Part shown: piece by piece, positions 24,124 to 32,853 of the stretch
Position numbering within the stretch: the stretch's first letter is position 1
Layout of the letters: the number at the start of each line of letters is the position of its first letter
Source: Streptomyces sp. NRRL S-244
GTDB taxonomy: Bacteria; Actinomycetota; Actinomycetes; Streptomycetales; Streptomycetaceae
Length of the DNA: 64,000 bases
Assembly (NCBI RefSeq): GCF_000717915.1
Contig: NZ_JOCX01000006.1
Location: 1 to 64,000 of the forward strand
Direction: 5' to 3'
Position numbers and translations under genes: made by a program
The notes under the pieces: model-generated
The model's input: the letters and a program-made list of their open reading frames with translations, nothing else
Told to the model about the DNA's origin: nothing
Databases searched by the model: none

Positions 24124-24714
24124 TCAGTGCCGTTGGCGCAGCCCCTCGACGAGGAGCTCGACCAGTCGGCGTGCGTCGTAGCGGGAATCGGCCTCGGCGC
24201 CGATGCAGAGGTTTCCGATGCCGCGCATGAGTTGGTAGGCGGTGAGGTCGGAGCGGATCTCGCCCGCCGCGACGGCGGCGTCGAGGAGCTCGGTGCAGAC
24301 CGGCAGGAGGCGGTCGAGGAAGTGGGCGTGCAGCGCCTCGAAGCCCGCGTTGTCGGCCTGCATCGCGGCCGCGAGCCCGTGCTTGGTGACCAGGAAGTCG
24401 ACGAACAGCCGCACCCACTGCCCGAGGGCGGCGTGGGGGGTCGGGCCGGCCGCCAGCAGGGCCGGTCCGGCCTCGGCGCAGGCCTCGACCTGGTGGCGGT
24501 AGACGGCGATGACGAGGTCCGCCCGGGTGGGGAAGTGCCGGTAGATCGTGCCCATGCCGACGCCGGCCTTGGCCGCGATGTCCCGTACGGGCGCCTCGAC
24601 GCCCGAGGTGACGAAGACCGCCGCCGCCGCGTCCAGCAGGGTCTGCTGATTGCGCCGGGCGTCCTTGCGCTTGGACTCGGCTGCGCCGCCCACGTTCCGG
24701 CCGCTGTCGTTCAC
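24124..24714 (-). CDS. TetR family transcriptional regulator
   Basis: 196-aa repressor. The HTH occupies residues ~17-63: RRNQQTLLDAAAAVFVTSGVEAPVRDIAAKAGVGMGTIYRHFPTRADLVIAVYRH. The C-terminal ligand domain resembles TetR group proteins with the MRGIGNLCIGAEADSRYDARRLVELLVEGL ending. GTG at 24714 is preferred because AAGGAG precedes it; the longer frame to 24873 is mostly Trp/Arg low-quality sequence over the promoter. It is divergent from an alpha/beta hydrolase gene and a perfect 21-bp palindrome lies between them, so it most likely represses the hydrolase and perhaps itself. Confidence 0.9.
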   Translation of the reverse strand: MNDSGRNVGGAAESKRKDARRNQQTLLDAAAAVFVTSGVEAPVRDIAAKAGVGMGTIYRHFPTRADLVIAVYRHQVEACAEAGPALLAAGPTPHAALGQWVRLFVDFLVTKHGLAAAMQADNAGFEALHAHFLDRLLPVCTELLDAAVAAGEIRSDLTAYQLMRGIGNLCIGAEADSRYDARRLVELLVEGLRQRH

Positions 24715-24739
24715 CGCGGCACTCCTTCCCTCACCGGCC

Positions 24740-24777
24740 TTGCAAAGCGGAACAGCGCTCCGTATCGTTAACGGAGC
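24740..24777 (+). promoter_or_regulatory. Hydrolase promoter with overlapping TetR operator
   Basis: -35 TTGCAA (24740-24745), a 17-bp spacer, and -10 TATCGT (24763-24768) read towards the hydrolase gene. A palindrome GCTCCGT-N7-ACGGAGC (24757-24777), perfect over 7-bp arms, covers the -10. This is the expected arrangement for TetR repression between divergent genes. Confidence 0.7.
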
Positions 24778-24905
24778 AAGGTTCCGGTTCGGCCCATGAT
24801 GGCAGACCCGCGTGCCGCCTTCCAGGCCGCCCGCCCACCACCGCCACCGGCATCGCCATCGCCACCGGACCACGAGTGCGAAGACACCCGACGGAAGGCA
24901 CTTCC

Positions 24906-25850
24906 ATGTCCGACTCGAACCCCTTCGGCGCGCCGCGGTCCGCGGCCGCGCCCACCACGGTGGTATCCGCCAAGCCGGTCGTCCTGCCGGCCCCGAGCGG
25001 CCGCGGCGAGGACCTCCAGGTCCGCGTGTCCGCCCCCGCCACCGGCAGCGATCTGCCCGTCATCGTCTTCTCGCACGGCTTCGGCTGGTCGATGAACGGA
25101 TACGCCCCGCTCGCGGACCACTGGGCCGCCCAGGGCTTCGTGGTCATCCAGCCCACCCACCTCGACTCCCGGACGCTCGGCATCCCGCACGAGGACCCGC
25201 GCACGCCGCACATCTGGCGGATCCGCGTCGAAGACCTCAAGCAGGTACTGGACGGACTCGACGTGCTGGAAGCCGCCGTACCCGGCCTCGGCGGCCGCGT
25301 CGACCACAGCCGCATCGCCGTGGCCGGGCACTCCTGGGGAGCCCAGACGGCGAGCACGCTGCTCGGGGCGCGCGTCCTGGACGCGGACGGCGTTCCCGGC
25401 GAGGACATGTCCGACCCCCGCGTCACGGCGGGCGTACTGCTCGCCCTGACCGGCCTGGGCGACACCCTCACCCCGTTCGCCGCCGAGAACCTGCCCTTCC
25501 TGAAGCCGTCCTTCGACACCATGACCACCCCGGCCCTCGTCATCGCCGGTGACGAGGACGACTCCACGCTCTCCACCCGCGGACCGGACTGGTTCACCGA
25601 CCCCTACACCCACAGCCCGGCCGACAAGACCCTGCTCACCCTCTTCGGGGCCGAGCACTCACTCGGCGGCATCCCCGGATACGAGGTCGCCGAGACGACG
25701 GACGAGAGCCCCGCGCGCGTCGCCCTGATCCAGCGGCTCACCACGGCCTTCCTCCGCAGCGCCCTCCACCCCGGGGACACCGGCTGGAAGACGGCGGCCA
25801 CCGCCCTGGAGAACGACCCCGACGCGCTCGGCAGCCTGCGCAGCAAGTAG
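24906..25850 (+). CDS. Alpha/beta hydrolase
   Basis: 314-aa cytosolic hydrolase of the chlorophyllase/dienelactone-like group. The oxyanion segment is VIVFSHGFGWSMNGYAPLADHWAAQG. The nucleophile elbow is VAGHSWGAQTAS (Ser about residue 142). VIAGDEDDSTL carries the acid and GAEHSLGGIPGYE the likely catalytic histidine (residue ~252). ATG with GGAAGG just upstream. It is divergent from the TetR gene with a shared operator, so it is probably induced by the ligand that TetR senses, perhaps an ester or lipophilic toxic compound. No signal peptide. Convergent with the next MBL hydrolase gene. Confidence 0.87.
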   Translation: MSDSNPFGAPRSAAAPTTVVSAKPVVLPAPSGRGEDLQVRVSAPATGSDLPVIVFSHGFGWSMNGYAPLADHWAAQGFVVIQPTHLDSRTLGIPHEDPRTPHIWRIRVEDLKQVLDGLDVLEAAVPGLGGRVDHSRIAVAGHSWGAQTASTLLGARVLDADGVPGEDMSDPRVTAGVLLALTGLGDTLTPFAAENLPFLKPSFDTMTTPALVIAGDEDDSTLSTRGPDWFTDPYTHSPADKTLLTLFGAEHSLGGIPGYEVAETTDESPARVALIQRLTTAFLRSALHPGDTGWKTAATALENDPDALGSLRSK

Positions 25851-25875
25851 CCGCCCTCCCCGGACGACGAGCCCA

Positions 25876-27060
25876 TCACCCGGCGACACCGGACCGGGAC
25901 GGCGGCCGGAGCGCTCGCGAGCCGCCGATCGGGAGGTCCCAGAGGTCCTCCCGGGGCAGCCCGGCCCGGGCCCATGCCGTCCGGACCCGCTCGAGCGGCT
26001 CCGTCACCGGCTCCGCCGACAGGACGAACGTGCCCCAGTGCATCGGCGCCATCCGCCTCGCCCCCACGTCCCGGCAGGCCTGAACGGCTTCCTCCGGATC
26101 GGCGTGCACATCCCTCAGCCACCATCTCGGCGCGTACGCCCCGATCGGCAGCAGCGCCAGGTCGATCCCCGGATGGCGCCGCCCGATCTCCCCGAACCAG
26201 CGCCCGTACCCGGTGTCCCCCGCGAAGTACACCTTCCTCGGCGTCCCGGCGGAGCGCACGTCGCTCAGCACCCATCCGCCCCACAGCGTCCGGCACGTGT
26301 CGAGCAGCGACCGCTTCGACCAGTGGTGCGCCGGGACGAAGTCGAACCGTACGCCGCCCAGTTCCGCGCACTCCCACCAGTCGAGCTCGGTGACCCGGCT
26401 GAAACCGCGGCGCCGGCACCAGCGGGCCAGGCCGGCCGGGACGAAGAGCGGGGTGTGCCGGGGCAGCCGCTTGAGGGTGGGGGCGTCGAGGTGGTCGTAG
26501 TGGTTGTGGCTGATCACCACGGCGTCCACCGGCGGCAGTTCCTCCCAGCGCACGCCGACCGGGGTCATCCGCGCCGGGGTGCCGAGGATGCGCCGCGACC
26601 AGACGGGGTCGGTCAGTACGGTCAGCCCGCCGATCCGCAGCACCCAGCTGGCGTGGCCCGCCCAGGTGGCGCAGAGCGCCCCGGGGCCGGCCGCGGGCAG
26701 CGGGGCGGGGGCGTACGGGAGGTCGGGGATGCCGCGCAGCCCGTCGGGGCCGGGCCGGAACGCGCCCTCGCGCGCGAGCCGGGCAAAGGCCCGCACCCCG
26801 GGCAGCGGCGTGGTCAGCCGGTCGGTGAAGGAGCGCGGCCAGCTCCGTACCTCCCCCAGCGGCCGCGGCGCCGCAGGCCCGGCACCCGGGCGGCCGGAGC
26901 CGGGGCAGGAGGCGGGAGCCGGGGCGGCGGGACGCCCCGGCGTCGCTCCGCGCCGGCCGGTGCCCGGTCGGACGGCAGCGGGCAGGGCGGATTCCGCGAG
27001 GCCGGTGGGCGCGGGGCCGGGGGGTGCGGGGGGTGCGGGGGTTTCCGTCTGATCCCTCAT
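25876..27060 (-). CDS. MBL-fold hydrolase, NAPE-PLD/UlaG-like
   Basis: 394-aa protein with a ~75-residue Pro/Gly/Ala-rich N-terminus followed by an MBL hydrolase. Motifs: ATWAGHASWVLRIGGLTVLTDPVWS (first strands, as in NAPE-PLD-like proteins), SHNHYDHLD, FVPAHHWSKR, FAGDTGYG and MHWGTFVLSAEP. These are typical of bacterial homologues of N-acyl-phosphatidylethanolamine phospholipase D, though most bacterial members are uncharacterised. ATG at 27060 is preferred because GGAGAG lies six bases upstream; an in-frame GTG at 27078 precedes that Shine-Dalgarno. The N-terminal low-complexity region has no clear signal peptide. Confidence 0.85.
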   Translation of the reverse strand: MRDQTETPAPPAPPGPAPTGLAESALPAAVRPGTGRRGATPGRPAAPAPASCPGSGRPGAGPAAPRPLGEVRSWPRSFTDRLTTPLPGVRAFARLAREGAFRPGPDGLRGIPDLPYAPAPLPAAGPGALCATWAGHASWVLRIGGLTVLTDPVWSRRILGTPARMTPVGVRWEELPPVDAVVISHNHYDHLDAPTLKRLPRHTPLFVPAGLARWCRRRGFSRVTELDWWECAELGGVRFDFVPAHHWSKRSLLDTCRTLWGGWVLSDVRSAGTPRKVYFAGDTGYGRWFGEIGRRHPGIDLALLPIGAYAPRWWLRDVHADPEEAVQACRDVGARRMAPMHWGTFVLSAEPVTEPLERVRTAWARAGLPREDLWDLPIGGSRALRPPSRSGVAG

Positions 27061-27168
27061 CAAGAGCTCTCCGTTCACCGCGCAGCGGGCTCGTCGCGTC
27101 GGGCGGAAGTGTCGGGCAGGACAGGAGGTCAGGAAGTCGGGAGGTTACGAATTCGGGGAGTCGTGAGG

Positions 27169-28386
27169 TCAGGAGCTCAGTGCGGCCAGGACCGATCCGA
27201 GGAGGTCCAGGGAGTGCCGTACGTGCGGGAGGCCGAGGGGGTCGCGCGCGGTGAGCGCGGCGAGCCGCTCCTCCGGAGTGGCGCCGAGCAGCGGGCCCGT
27301 CGACAGGCGGACCCTCAGCGCACCGAGCTCGTCGGCGAAGCGCTGCCCGCCCGGGGTGGGTGCGCCGAGGCGGCCGCCCAGGTAGTCCTCCAGTTCCATC
27401 GCGTCGCGGACCCCCTGGCGGGCCAGCCCGGCGCGCAGCGGGGTCAGGTCGGCGTACAGGTGGCGCCCGGCCTGCGGCGGCCGGGCGAACGCGCCGACGG
27501 CCAGCAGCTCCCGGTGGGCCGCGGCGGCCACCACCCCGTGCAGCGCCGCCGCGGCGTAGGCGCGCCCGGCGACGGCGTCGGGTTCCTCGAGCGCGTACGC
27601 CGCGGCCCCGGCGACCGGCCCCGCGACCATGGCCCCGGTCGCGGTGAGGACGTCGAGGGTGCGGGCCCGCAGCCAGGTGCCGCGCGGGGTCCCGGGGAAG
27701 CGGACCACGGCCGCCGGCCACCCGGCGGGCAGCAGCGCTCCGGACAGGTCGAGGAGTACGGCGGCCTGGTCGGGCAGCATCTCGGCCGGGCTCAGGACGA
27801 GGGTGTCGTGCGGCCGGTGGACGGTGTCGCGCCAGCTCTCGTCGCTGACGACGAACAGCCCGGCGTCCCCGGCGGCCTCGCAGGCCTCGCGCAGCATCTC
27901 GGGCGGGGGCACGGTAGCCGTCGGGTCGTCGGCCACCGACAGCAGCAGCACCCGAGGGTCGCCGCCCTCGGCGCGCACCCTCCGTACGGTCTCCAGCAGG
28001 GCGTACGGGTCCGGGATGCCGCCGCACTCGGCCGGGGTCGGCACGTGGTAGGCCCGCCGTCCCAGCAGCCGGACCTGCGGGGTCCACCATGCGGGACAGG
28101 GCCGGGGCAGCATCACGTCGCCCCCGTACGCGCCGAGCAGTGCCAGCAGCAGGGCGGGCGCGCCGGGCCCGGCGGCCACGTTCTCCGGCGCGGTGGGCAG
28201 CCCGCGCCGCCCCCAGTGCCGGCAGGCGGCCTCGCGTACGGGCTCCCCGCCGCCCGGGGGTTCGGGCGCGGACCGCTCGGCGGCCGCGGCGATCACGGCG
28301 GTGAGCTCGGGGAGCACGGGCAGGCCGGGCTGGGGCGCGGGCGGCCCGTAGCGGACCGGACCGCGGCCCTCCACCGTGCGCTGCAT
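27169..28386 (-). CDS. Class I/II aminotransferase-fold protein lacking the PLP lysine
   Basis: 405-aa fold-type I protein. The overall path matches class I/II aminotransferases: PENVAAGPGAPALLLALLGAYGG (cofactor phosphate loop), CPAWWTPQVRLLGRRAYHVP (substrate strand), LFVVSDESWRDTVH (Asp that contacts PLP nitrogen), and LRVRLSTGPLLG near the C-terminus (substrate-carboxylate Arg region). The segment that normally reads S-x-S-K-x-x-x-x-P-G reads LLDLSGALLPAGWPAAVV, with Gly where the Schiff-base Lys should be. It is therefore probably not a normal PLP aminotransferase. Start at 28386 is based on GAGG eight bases upstream and on homology beginning after it. No partner genes identify its role. 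Confidence 0.72.
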   Translation of the reverse strand: MQRTVEGRGPVRYGPPAPQPGLPVLPELTAVIAAAAERSAPEPPGGGEPVREAACRHWGRRGLPTAPENVAAGPGAPALLLALLGAYGGDVMLPRPCPAWWTPQVRLLGRRAYHVPTPAECGGIPDPYALLETVRRVRAEGGDPRVLLLSVADDPTATVPPPEMLREACEAAGDAGLFVVSDESWRDTVHRPHDTLVLSPAEMLPDQAAVLLDLSGALLPAGWPAAVVRFPGTPRGTWLRARTLDVLTATGAMVAGPVAGAAAYALEEPDAVAGRAYAAAALHGVVAAAAHRELLAVGAFARPPQAGRHLYADLTPLRAGLARQGVRDAMELEDYLGGRLGAPTPGGQRFADELGALRVRLSTGPLLGATPEERLAALTARDPLGLPHVRHSLDLLGSVLAALSS

Positions 28387-28515
28387 CCCCGGCACCTCGC
28401 CCTGCCTTCCCCGTTCCGTACGCCTACCGCCGACCCGGTCGGCCATGCCCTTTATACGGCGATTCACGGGGGTACGCCTGTTGTCGTCCCCGGCGAGCGG
28501 CGGGCGGCGGACGCC

Positions 28516-29088
28516 CTAGCCCCGCCTGCCCACGAGGGCCAACAGCCGGGTCTGGGCGTTCGCTCCCGCCGGCACGTCCAGGGGCGGCGCGAACAAGCCG
28601 CTGGCCGCGAGCCCGTCGGCGTACGGCATGACCTCCTTGAGGGCGAACTCGACCAGCCCGTCCGGGAGCCGGTCGTCGGCGCCGATGCCCCGCGAGAGGT
28701 CCCAGGCGTGCACGACGCAGTCGGCGGTCAGCTCCGCGCAGTACGCCCGGCCCAGCGCGGGCCCGTACGAGAGCCTGACCGTGCGGTCCAGTGCCCCGGG
28801 CGCGGTGAACGCGGCGTGCGCGGCGCTCGACGCCCGCTCCCAGGCGCCGGCCGGATCCTCGCCGAGCACGTCGCCGGAGAGCGCGTCGCCGATCTCCTCG
28901 ACGGTGCGCCCGTCGGTGACCATCGGCGGGATCCAGAGCTGCTCGCCGGTGACGTGGTTGACCAGGTCGCGGACGTTCCACTCCGTGCAGGGGGTCGGCG
29001 CGCCCCATTGGCCGTCCTCGACGGCGCGCACCCGCTCTCCGAAGAGCCGCAGGGCCTCGGCGTGCTGTTCGAGCAGCGTGTCCGGCAT
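28516..29088 (-). CDS. TIGR03086-like metal-binding protein (mycothiol-dependent isomerase/DinB fold)
   Basis: 190-aa four-helix-bundle protein. It shows the family pattern TPCTEWNVRDLVNHVTGEQLW (His of the metal site in VNHVTG) and later AELTADCVVHAWDLSRGIG (second metal His). These belong to the mycothiol-dependent maleylpyruvate isomerase/DinB superfamily, where the metal activates mycothiol for conjugation or isomerisation. The ATG at 29088 starts just before the conserved domain; the longer frame to 29262 has no homology. Substrate unknown. Divergent from the methyltransferase gene. Confidence 0.82.
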   Translation of the reverse strand: MPDTLLEQHAEALRLFGERVRAVEDGQWGAPTPCTEWNVRDLVNHVTGEQLWIPPMVTDGRTVEEIGDALSGDVLGEDPAGAWERASSAAHAAFTAPGALDRTVRLSYGPALGRAYCAELTADCVVHAWDLSRGIGADDRLPDGLVEFALKEVMPYADGLAASGLFAPPLDVPAGANAQTRLLALVGRRG

Positions 29089-29282
29089 GGCTCTCACCGT
29101 CCTCTGCCAGGGGACCGGATCTCTGGAGCCCACTGTCCTCGTGCACCCCTCCCCCTGCCACCGACCTGCCCACCGCCCCTGCCACGCAAGGATGGTGTCC
29201 ACATTCCAAAACACATATCTCATCCACCGAACCGATCCCCTACGGTGATCACATCGCTTCAACGACGAGGAGGAGTCGGCTC

Positions 29283-30116
29283 ATGGGCACCGGAGAGACG
29301 AAGGAAACCGCCGTCTACACGCACGGCCACCACGAATCCGTACTGCGCTCGCACCGCTGGCGCACCGCCGCGAACTCGGCGGCGTACCTGACCGGCGAGC
29401 TGCGGCCGGGGATGTCGGTCCTGGACGTGGGATGCGGTCCGGGGACCATCACGGCGGACCTGGCGGAACTGGTCGCGCCGGGCGGCCGGGTCACGGCGGT
29501 CGACGCGGCGCGGGACGTCCTGGAGCAGGCCGCCGAGTACGTGCGGCAGCGCGGCGGCGGCCTGGCCGACGCGGTCACCTTCGCCACCGCGGACGTCCAC
29601 GCGCTGGACTTCCCGGACGACTCCTTCGACGTGGTCCACGCCCATCAGGTGCTCCAGCACGTCGGCGACCCGGTCCGTGCCCTGCGCGAGATGCGGCGGG
29701 TGTGCCGGCCGGGCGGGATCGTGGCCGCCCGGGACGCCGACTACGCGGCGATGACCTGGTACCCGGCCGAGCCGGGCCTGGACGAGTGGCTGGGCCTGTA
29801 CCGCCGGGTGGCCCGCGCGAACGGCGGCGAACCGGACGCCGGGCGCCGTCTGCTGTCCTGGGCGAGGGCGGCGGGGTTCACGGAGGTGGCCTCGTCGGCG
29901 ACGGCCTGGTGCTACGCCACCGCGGAGGAGACCGCGTGGTGGTCCTCCCTGTGGGCGGACCGCACGACGGCCTCGGTGTACGCGTCCCTCGCGACGGACG
30001 CCGGCCACGCCACCCCGGACGACCTGGGCGCCATCGCCGGGGCCTGGCACCGCTGGGCCGCGTCCCCGGACGCCTGGTTCTCGGTCCTGAACGGCGAAAT
30101 CCTGGCCCGGGCCTGA
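29283..30116 (+). CDS. Class I SAM-dependent methyltransferase (UbiE/methyltransferase-11 type)
   Basis: 277-aa methyltransferase. Motif I is VLDVGCGPGTITADLAELV (residues ~46-64), motif II ends VTAVDAARD, then FDVVHAHQVLQHVGDPVRALREM and VCRPGGIVAARDADYA give motifs post-II and III. The strong Shine-Dalgarno GAGGAGGAG precedes the ATG. The upstream ~80 bases are AT-richer, with a possible -10 TACGGT near 29230. Such proteins methylate small molecules such as quinones or polyketides; nothing nearby specifies the substrate. Confidence 0.87.
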   Translation: MGTGETKETAVYTHGHHESVLRSHRWRTAANSAAYLTGELRPGMSVLDVGCGPGTITADLAELVAPGGRVTAVDAARDVLEQAAEYVRQRGGGLADAVTFATADVHALDFPDDSFDVVHAHQVLQHVGDPVRALREMRRVCRPGGIVAARDADYAAMTWYPAEPGLDEWLGLYRRVARANGGEPDAGRRLLSWARAAGFTEVASSATAWCYATAEETAWWSSLWADRTTASVYASLATDAGHATPDDLGAIAGAWHRWAASPDAWFSVLNGEILARA

Positions 30117-30149
30117 GCCGGAGGCCTGAGCCGGAGGCCTGAGCCGCGG
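30111..30149. repeat. 13-bp direct repeat (three copies) at a 3' end
   Basis: GCCTGAGCCGGAG occurs twice in tandem and a third copy is degenerate. The first copy contains the methyltransferase stop codon. The following bases to 30203 are C-rich (CCCCGCCCCGC motifs) between convergent genes. No terminator hairpin is clear. Confidence 0.7.
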
Positions 30150-30203
30150 CCGGGTCCGCGACCCCGCCCCGCCCCGCGTCCCGCCCCGCCCCGCGGCCCG
30201 GTC

Positions 30204-32171
30204 CTACGTCGGCGGGCGCATGCGGAAGTTGTACGAGGCCGGGAGCGGCCGGTGCGTTATGCGGGACCAGACCTCCGACAGGATCTCGTCACCCTCGCGC
30301 AGGTCCGGGAGTTCGAAGCCGTCCTCGAACACCCGGCGGGCCGCTCCCACATGGCCCTCCGCCGCCAGCAGCCGCGCGGCCAGCAGGCGGAACCGGCCCT
30401 CCTCGCGCAGCGCCGGCCGCAGCCGGTCCCACACCGCCCGCGCCGGCGGCAGCCGGCCGGCCGCCAGCAGCGTCGTCATCGCCTCCCGCCCCAGCGCCGA
30501 CTCCGCGGCCGTCCACGTCTCGCCGCCCCGGCTCTCCTCGGCCAGGTCCTCGAAGGCCTCTGCGTACCGCTGCGCCGCCCGCGCCGGGTCGCCGGCCAGC
30601 GCGTCCGCCACCGCCAGGCAGCGCAGCAGCGGCCACCGCGAGGGCGCCAGCGCCAGCCCGCGCTCCCAGCTGCGCACCGCCTGCGCCACATCGCCCGCGT
30701 GCCACTGGGCCACGCCGAGGTGGTACTCGGTCAGCGGATCCGCCGGGGCCGTCTCCAGCATGTCCCGCCAGTGCGGGGCGACCAGGCTGGGCCCCGGCGG
30801 CGCCACCCGCCGCGGGGCCGGGAAGACACCGGTGCGCCACAGCTCCAGCCACGGCGCCTGGGCCTCGCCGAGCCCCGATTCCGGGAAGGGGGTGCCGGGC
30901 AGCTCGTGCCCGCCGCACAGCACCTCCAGCGCGCCCCACCCCGAGCCCGCCGCCAGCCGCTCCCCGGGTTCGGTGTCGGCGGCCCCGCGCCACGCCTCGT
31001 ACGCCTCCTCGACCCGCTCCGGGGGCAGGGCGGCCGCCAGGGCCGCCTCCGCGGCGGACCGGGCCGACGCCCAGTCGGGGCCGTGCACCGGTCCCGGATC
31101 CGCGGCCAGCGGTCCGTACGCCTCCAGCCAGCTGAACTCCGCCCCGGCCTCCAGCCGTACGTGCTCCAGCTGGGTCCGGGCGAGGCCGGCCTGGATCTCG
31201 GCGTAGCCGCCGGTGCCGGGCTCGGTCAGCCACTCCTGCCAGCGCCGGCCGCCCTCCCCCGAGCCCCAGACGAACAGCTTGCGCCCGCGCAGCCGGGCCG
31301 TGGAGGTCTGGACGAGCCCGCGCCCCCCGGCGTCCAGCGAGGCGATCCACGGCCGGGCCCCGTCCGGGACCTCGTAGAAGAAGTCGGCCGGGTACTCGCT
31401 GCGCAGCGGGTACGTACGGTCCTCGTCCTCCCAGCGCGGTACGGGGATCCGCCGCAGCGCGCGCTCGTACCCGAAGTGCCAGGCCTCGTCGGCGGGGGCG
31501 AGCACGCGCGTGCCGGGGTCCTCCGGGACGGCGATGTTGGACCACCAGTACACGGGGACGGCCCGCTCGTGCGGATTGCGGACGCGGACGCCGACGTACA
31601 GGAACTCCGAGTCCTCCGGTAGCCACAGGTCCACCTGGAACGGGAGGTCGCGCAGCCGCTCCCACTCCCAGAGCCGCACCATCACGCCCCCGTCGGGCGC
31701 CGGTACGAGCGCGGCGTGCAGCGGGGCGCAGGAGAGGGCGGTGTGGCCGGTGGCGCCGATGTTCCACTCGATGCCGCCCGAGAACCAGGCGCCGTTGAGG
31801 GCGAAATTGGCGGGCTGGAACACCGGGTTGCGGTAGAGGAGTTCACGCCCGGTGGGTACGTGCACGAGCGAGTGGACGCGGCCGCCGAGTGCGGGCAGCA
31901 CGGTGACCCGCAGGTGCGCGTTCTCGATGACGACGGCTTCGAACTCGCCTTCCTGCCTGCGCCGTTGGTACCCGTCCCGCAGTCGTACGGGCAGCAGCGA
32001 GCGCAGCGGCTCGTACCCGATCTGCCGGGCCATGTCGCGCGGCAGCCACTCGCGCGTGCGTTCGTCCAGTGTGTGCGCGTCGGCGGGTGCGCGCAGTACC
32101 GGCAGGGGGTTCTCGGGGCCCAACGGGGCTGCGGGCAGGTTCAGTACGGCGCGGCGGACGGTGGTGGCCAT
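30204..32171 (-). CDS. DUF5107 domain protein with C-terminal TPR-like repeats
   Basis: 655-aa protein. The first ~340 residues resemble the DUF5107/galactose mutarotase-like beta-sandwich: VIENAHLRVTVLPALGGRVHSLVHVPTGRELLYRNPVFQPANFAL and WFSGGIEWNIGATGHT are characteristic, with VYWWSNIAVPE later. The C-terminal ~250 residues contain helical TPR-like units (YHLGVAQWHAGDVAQAVRSWERGLALAP and following). Such proteins are thought to act on or bind carbohydrates, and bacterial members are often next to glycoside hydrolases, but none is adjacent here. ATG at 32171 is chosen because the sequence upstream does not match the family. No signal peptide, so it is probably cytosolic. Confidence 0.82.
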   Translation of the reverse strand: MATTVRRAVLNLPAAPLGPENPLPVLRAPADAHTLDERTREWLPRDMARQIGYEPLRSLLPVRLRDGYQRRRQEGEFEAVVIENAHLRVTVLPALGGRVHSLVHVPTGRELLYRNPVFQPANFALNGAWFSGGIEWNIGATGHTALSCAPLHAALVPAPDGGVMVRLWEWERLRDLPFQVDLWLPEDSEFLYVGVRVRNPHERAVPVYWWSNIAVPEDPGTRVLAPADEAWHFGYERALRRIPVPRWEDEDRTYPLRSEYPADFFYEVPDGARPWIASLDAGGRGLVQTSTARLRGRKLFVWGSGEGGRRWQEWLTEPGTGGYAEIQAGLARTQLEHVRLEAGAEFSWLEAYGPLAADPGPVHGPDWASARSAAEAALAAALPPERVEEAYEAWRGAADTEPGERLAAGSGWGALEVLCGGHELPGTPFPESGLGEAQAPWLELWRTGVFPAPRRVAPPGPSLVAPHWRDMLETAPADPLTEYHLGVAQWHAGDVAQAVRSWERGLALAPSRWPLLRCLAVADALAGDPARAAQRYAEAFEDLAEESRGGETWTAAESALGREAMTTLLAAGRLPPARAVWDRLRPALREEGRFRLLAARLLAAEGHVGAARRVFEDGFELPDLREGDEILSEVWSRITHRPLPASYNFRMRPPT

Positions 32172-32260
32172 GCAGGAAATGGAACACGCCGGGGCGGCCG
32201 GTGCACAGGGGTTCCGCGGATCACCACCGGTCAGGATTACGCAAAGCCCTGGCCGGAGCG

Positions 32261-32818
32261 CTACGCGCCGGGCATGTCGGCGGTGATCGCCCAGCGTTCG
32301 TGGTCGCGCCAGGCCCCGTCGACGAAGAGGAAGTCCGGCGAGAACCCCTCCTGCCGGAACCCGGCCCCGCGGACCAGCGCGAGGGAGGCCGCGTTGCCCG
32401 GCTGGATGTTGGCCTCCAGCCGGTGCAGCGCCAGGCCGCCCTCGTCCCCGGGGGCGAAGGCCTGCGCCACGACGAGCCCCAGCGCCTCCCGGAACAGGCC
32501 CCGCCCGGCGGCGTGCGCGAAGGCGCCGTAGCCGAGCGCACCGCAGTCGAAGGCTCCGTAGACGATGTTGTTGATGTTGACGAAGCCGGCGATGGCCCCG
32601 GTCTCGCGCTCGCAGACCAGGAAGCCCACCCGGCCGGCGCCCTCGATGAGCGGGGTCGCGTACGCCTCGTACTCCTCGGTCGTCGCCGGCGGGGCCAGCC
32701 AGGGGTGGTGGAGGTGGCGGCTCTCGTGCACGCGTGCGGTGAACTCGGGGCCGTCGGCGAGCCGGAAGGGCCGCAGCCCGACGTGCTCGCCCTCGCGGAG
32801 GTACGCGGAAAATGACAT
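32261..32818 (-). CDS. GNAT N-acetyltransferase (RimJ/RimL-like)
   Basis: 185-aa acetyltransferase. It begins with VGLRPFRLADGPEFTARV, has the beta-strand IAGFVNINNIVYGAFDCGALGYGAF and the acetyl-CoA segment AAGRGLFREALGLVVAQAFAP, then LHRLEANIQPGNAASLALVRGAGFRQEG, the hallmark of RimJ/RimL/YdaF-type enzymes that acetylate N-terminal amines. A TAGCCT -10 box lies six bases before the ATG and no Shine-Dalgarno is present, so the transcript is probably leaderless. Divergent from the next gene, with only 35 bp between the start codons, so their promoters overlap. Confidence 0.88.
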   Translation of the reverse strand: MSFSAYLREGEHVGLRPFRLADGPEFTARVHESRHLHHPWLAPPATTEEYEAYATPLIEGAGRVGFLVCERETGAIAGFVNINNIVYGAFDCGALGYGAFAHAAGRGLFREALGLVVAQAFAPGDEGGLALHRLEANIQPGNAASLALVRGAGFRQEGFSPDFLFVDGAWRDHERWAITADMPGA

Positions 32819-32824
32819 CCGCCC

Positions 32825-32830
32825 AGGCTA
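32825..32830 (-). promoter_or_regulatory. Candidate -10 box of the GNAT gene (leaderless)
   Basis: TAGCCT on the minus strand, six bases before the ATG at 32818. It lies inside the 35-bp gap to the divergent GTG start at 32854. Confidence 0.45.
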
Positions 32831-32853
32831 TGAGCTGTGGCACGCTTCTCCGC

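Noticed and set aside
27169..28386. Functional PLP-dependent aminotransferase
   Set aside because: The Schiff-base lysine position is Gly, so I call it only an aminotransferase-fold protein.
26038..29391. Open frame of 1117 codons on the plus strand
   Set aside because: It runs across three supported minus-strand genes and their intergenic gaps, with low-complexity Arg/Gly/Pro composition and no homology that I recognise.
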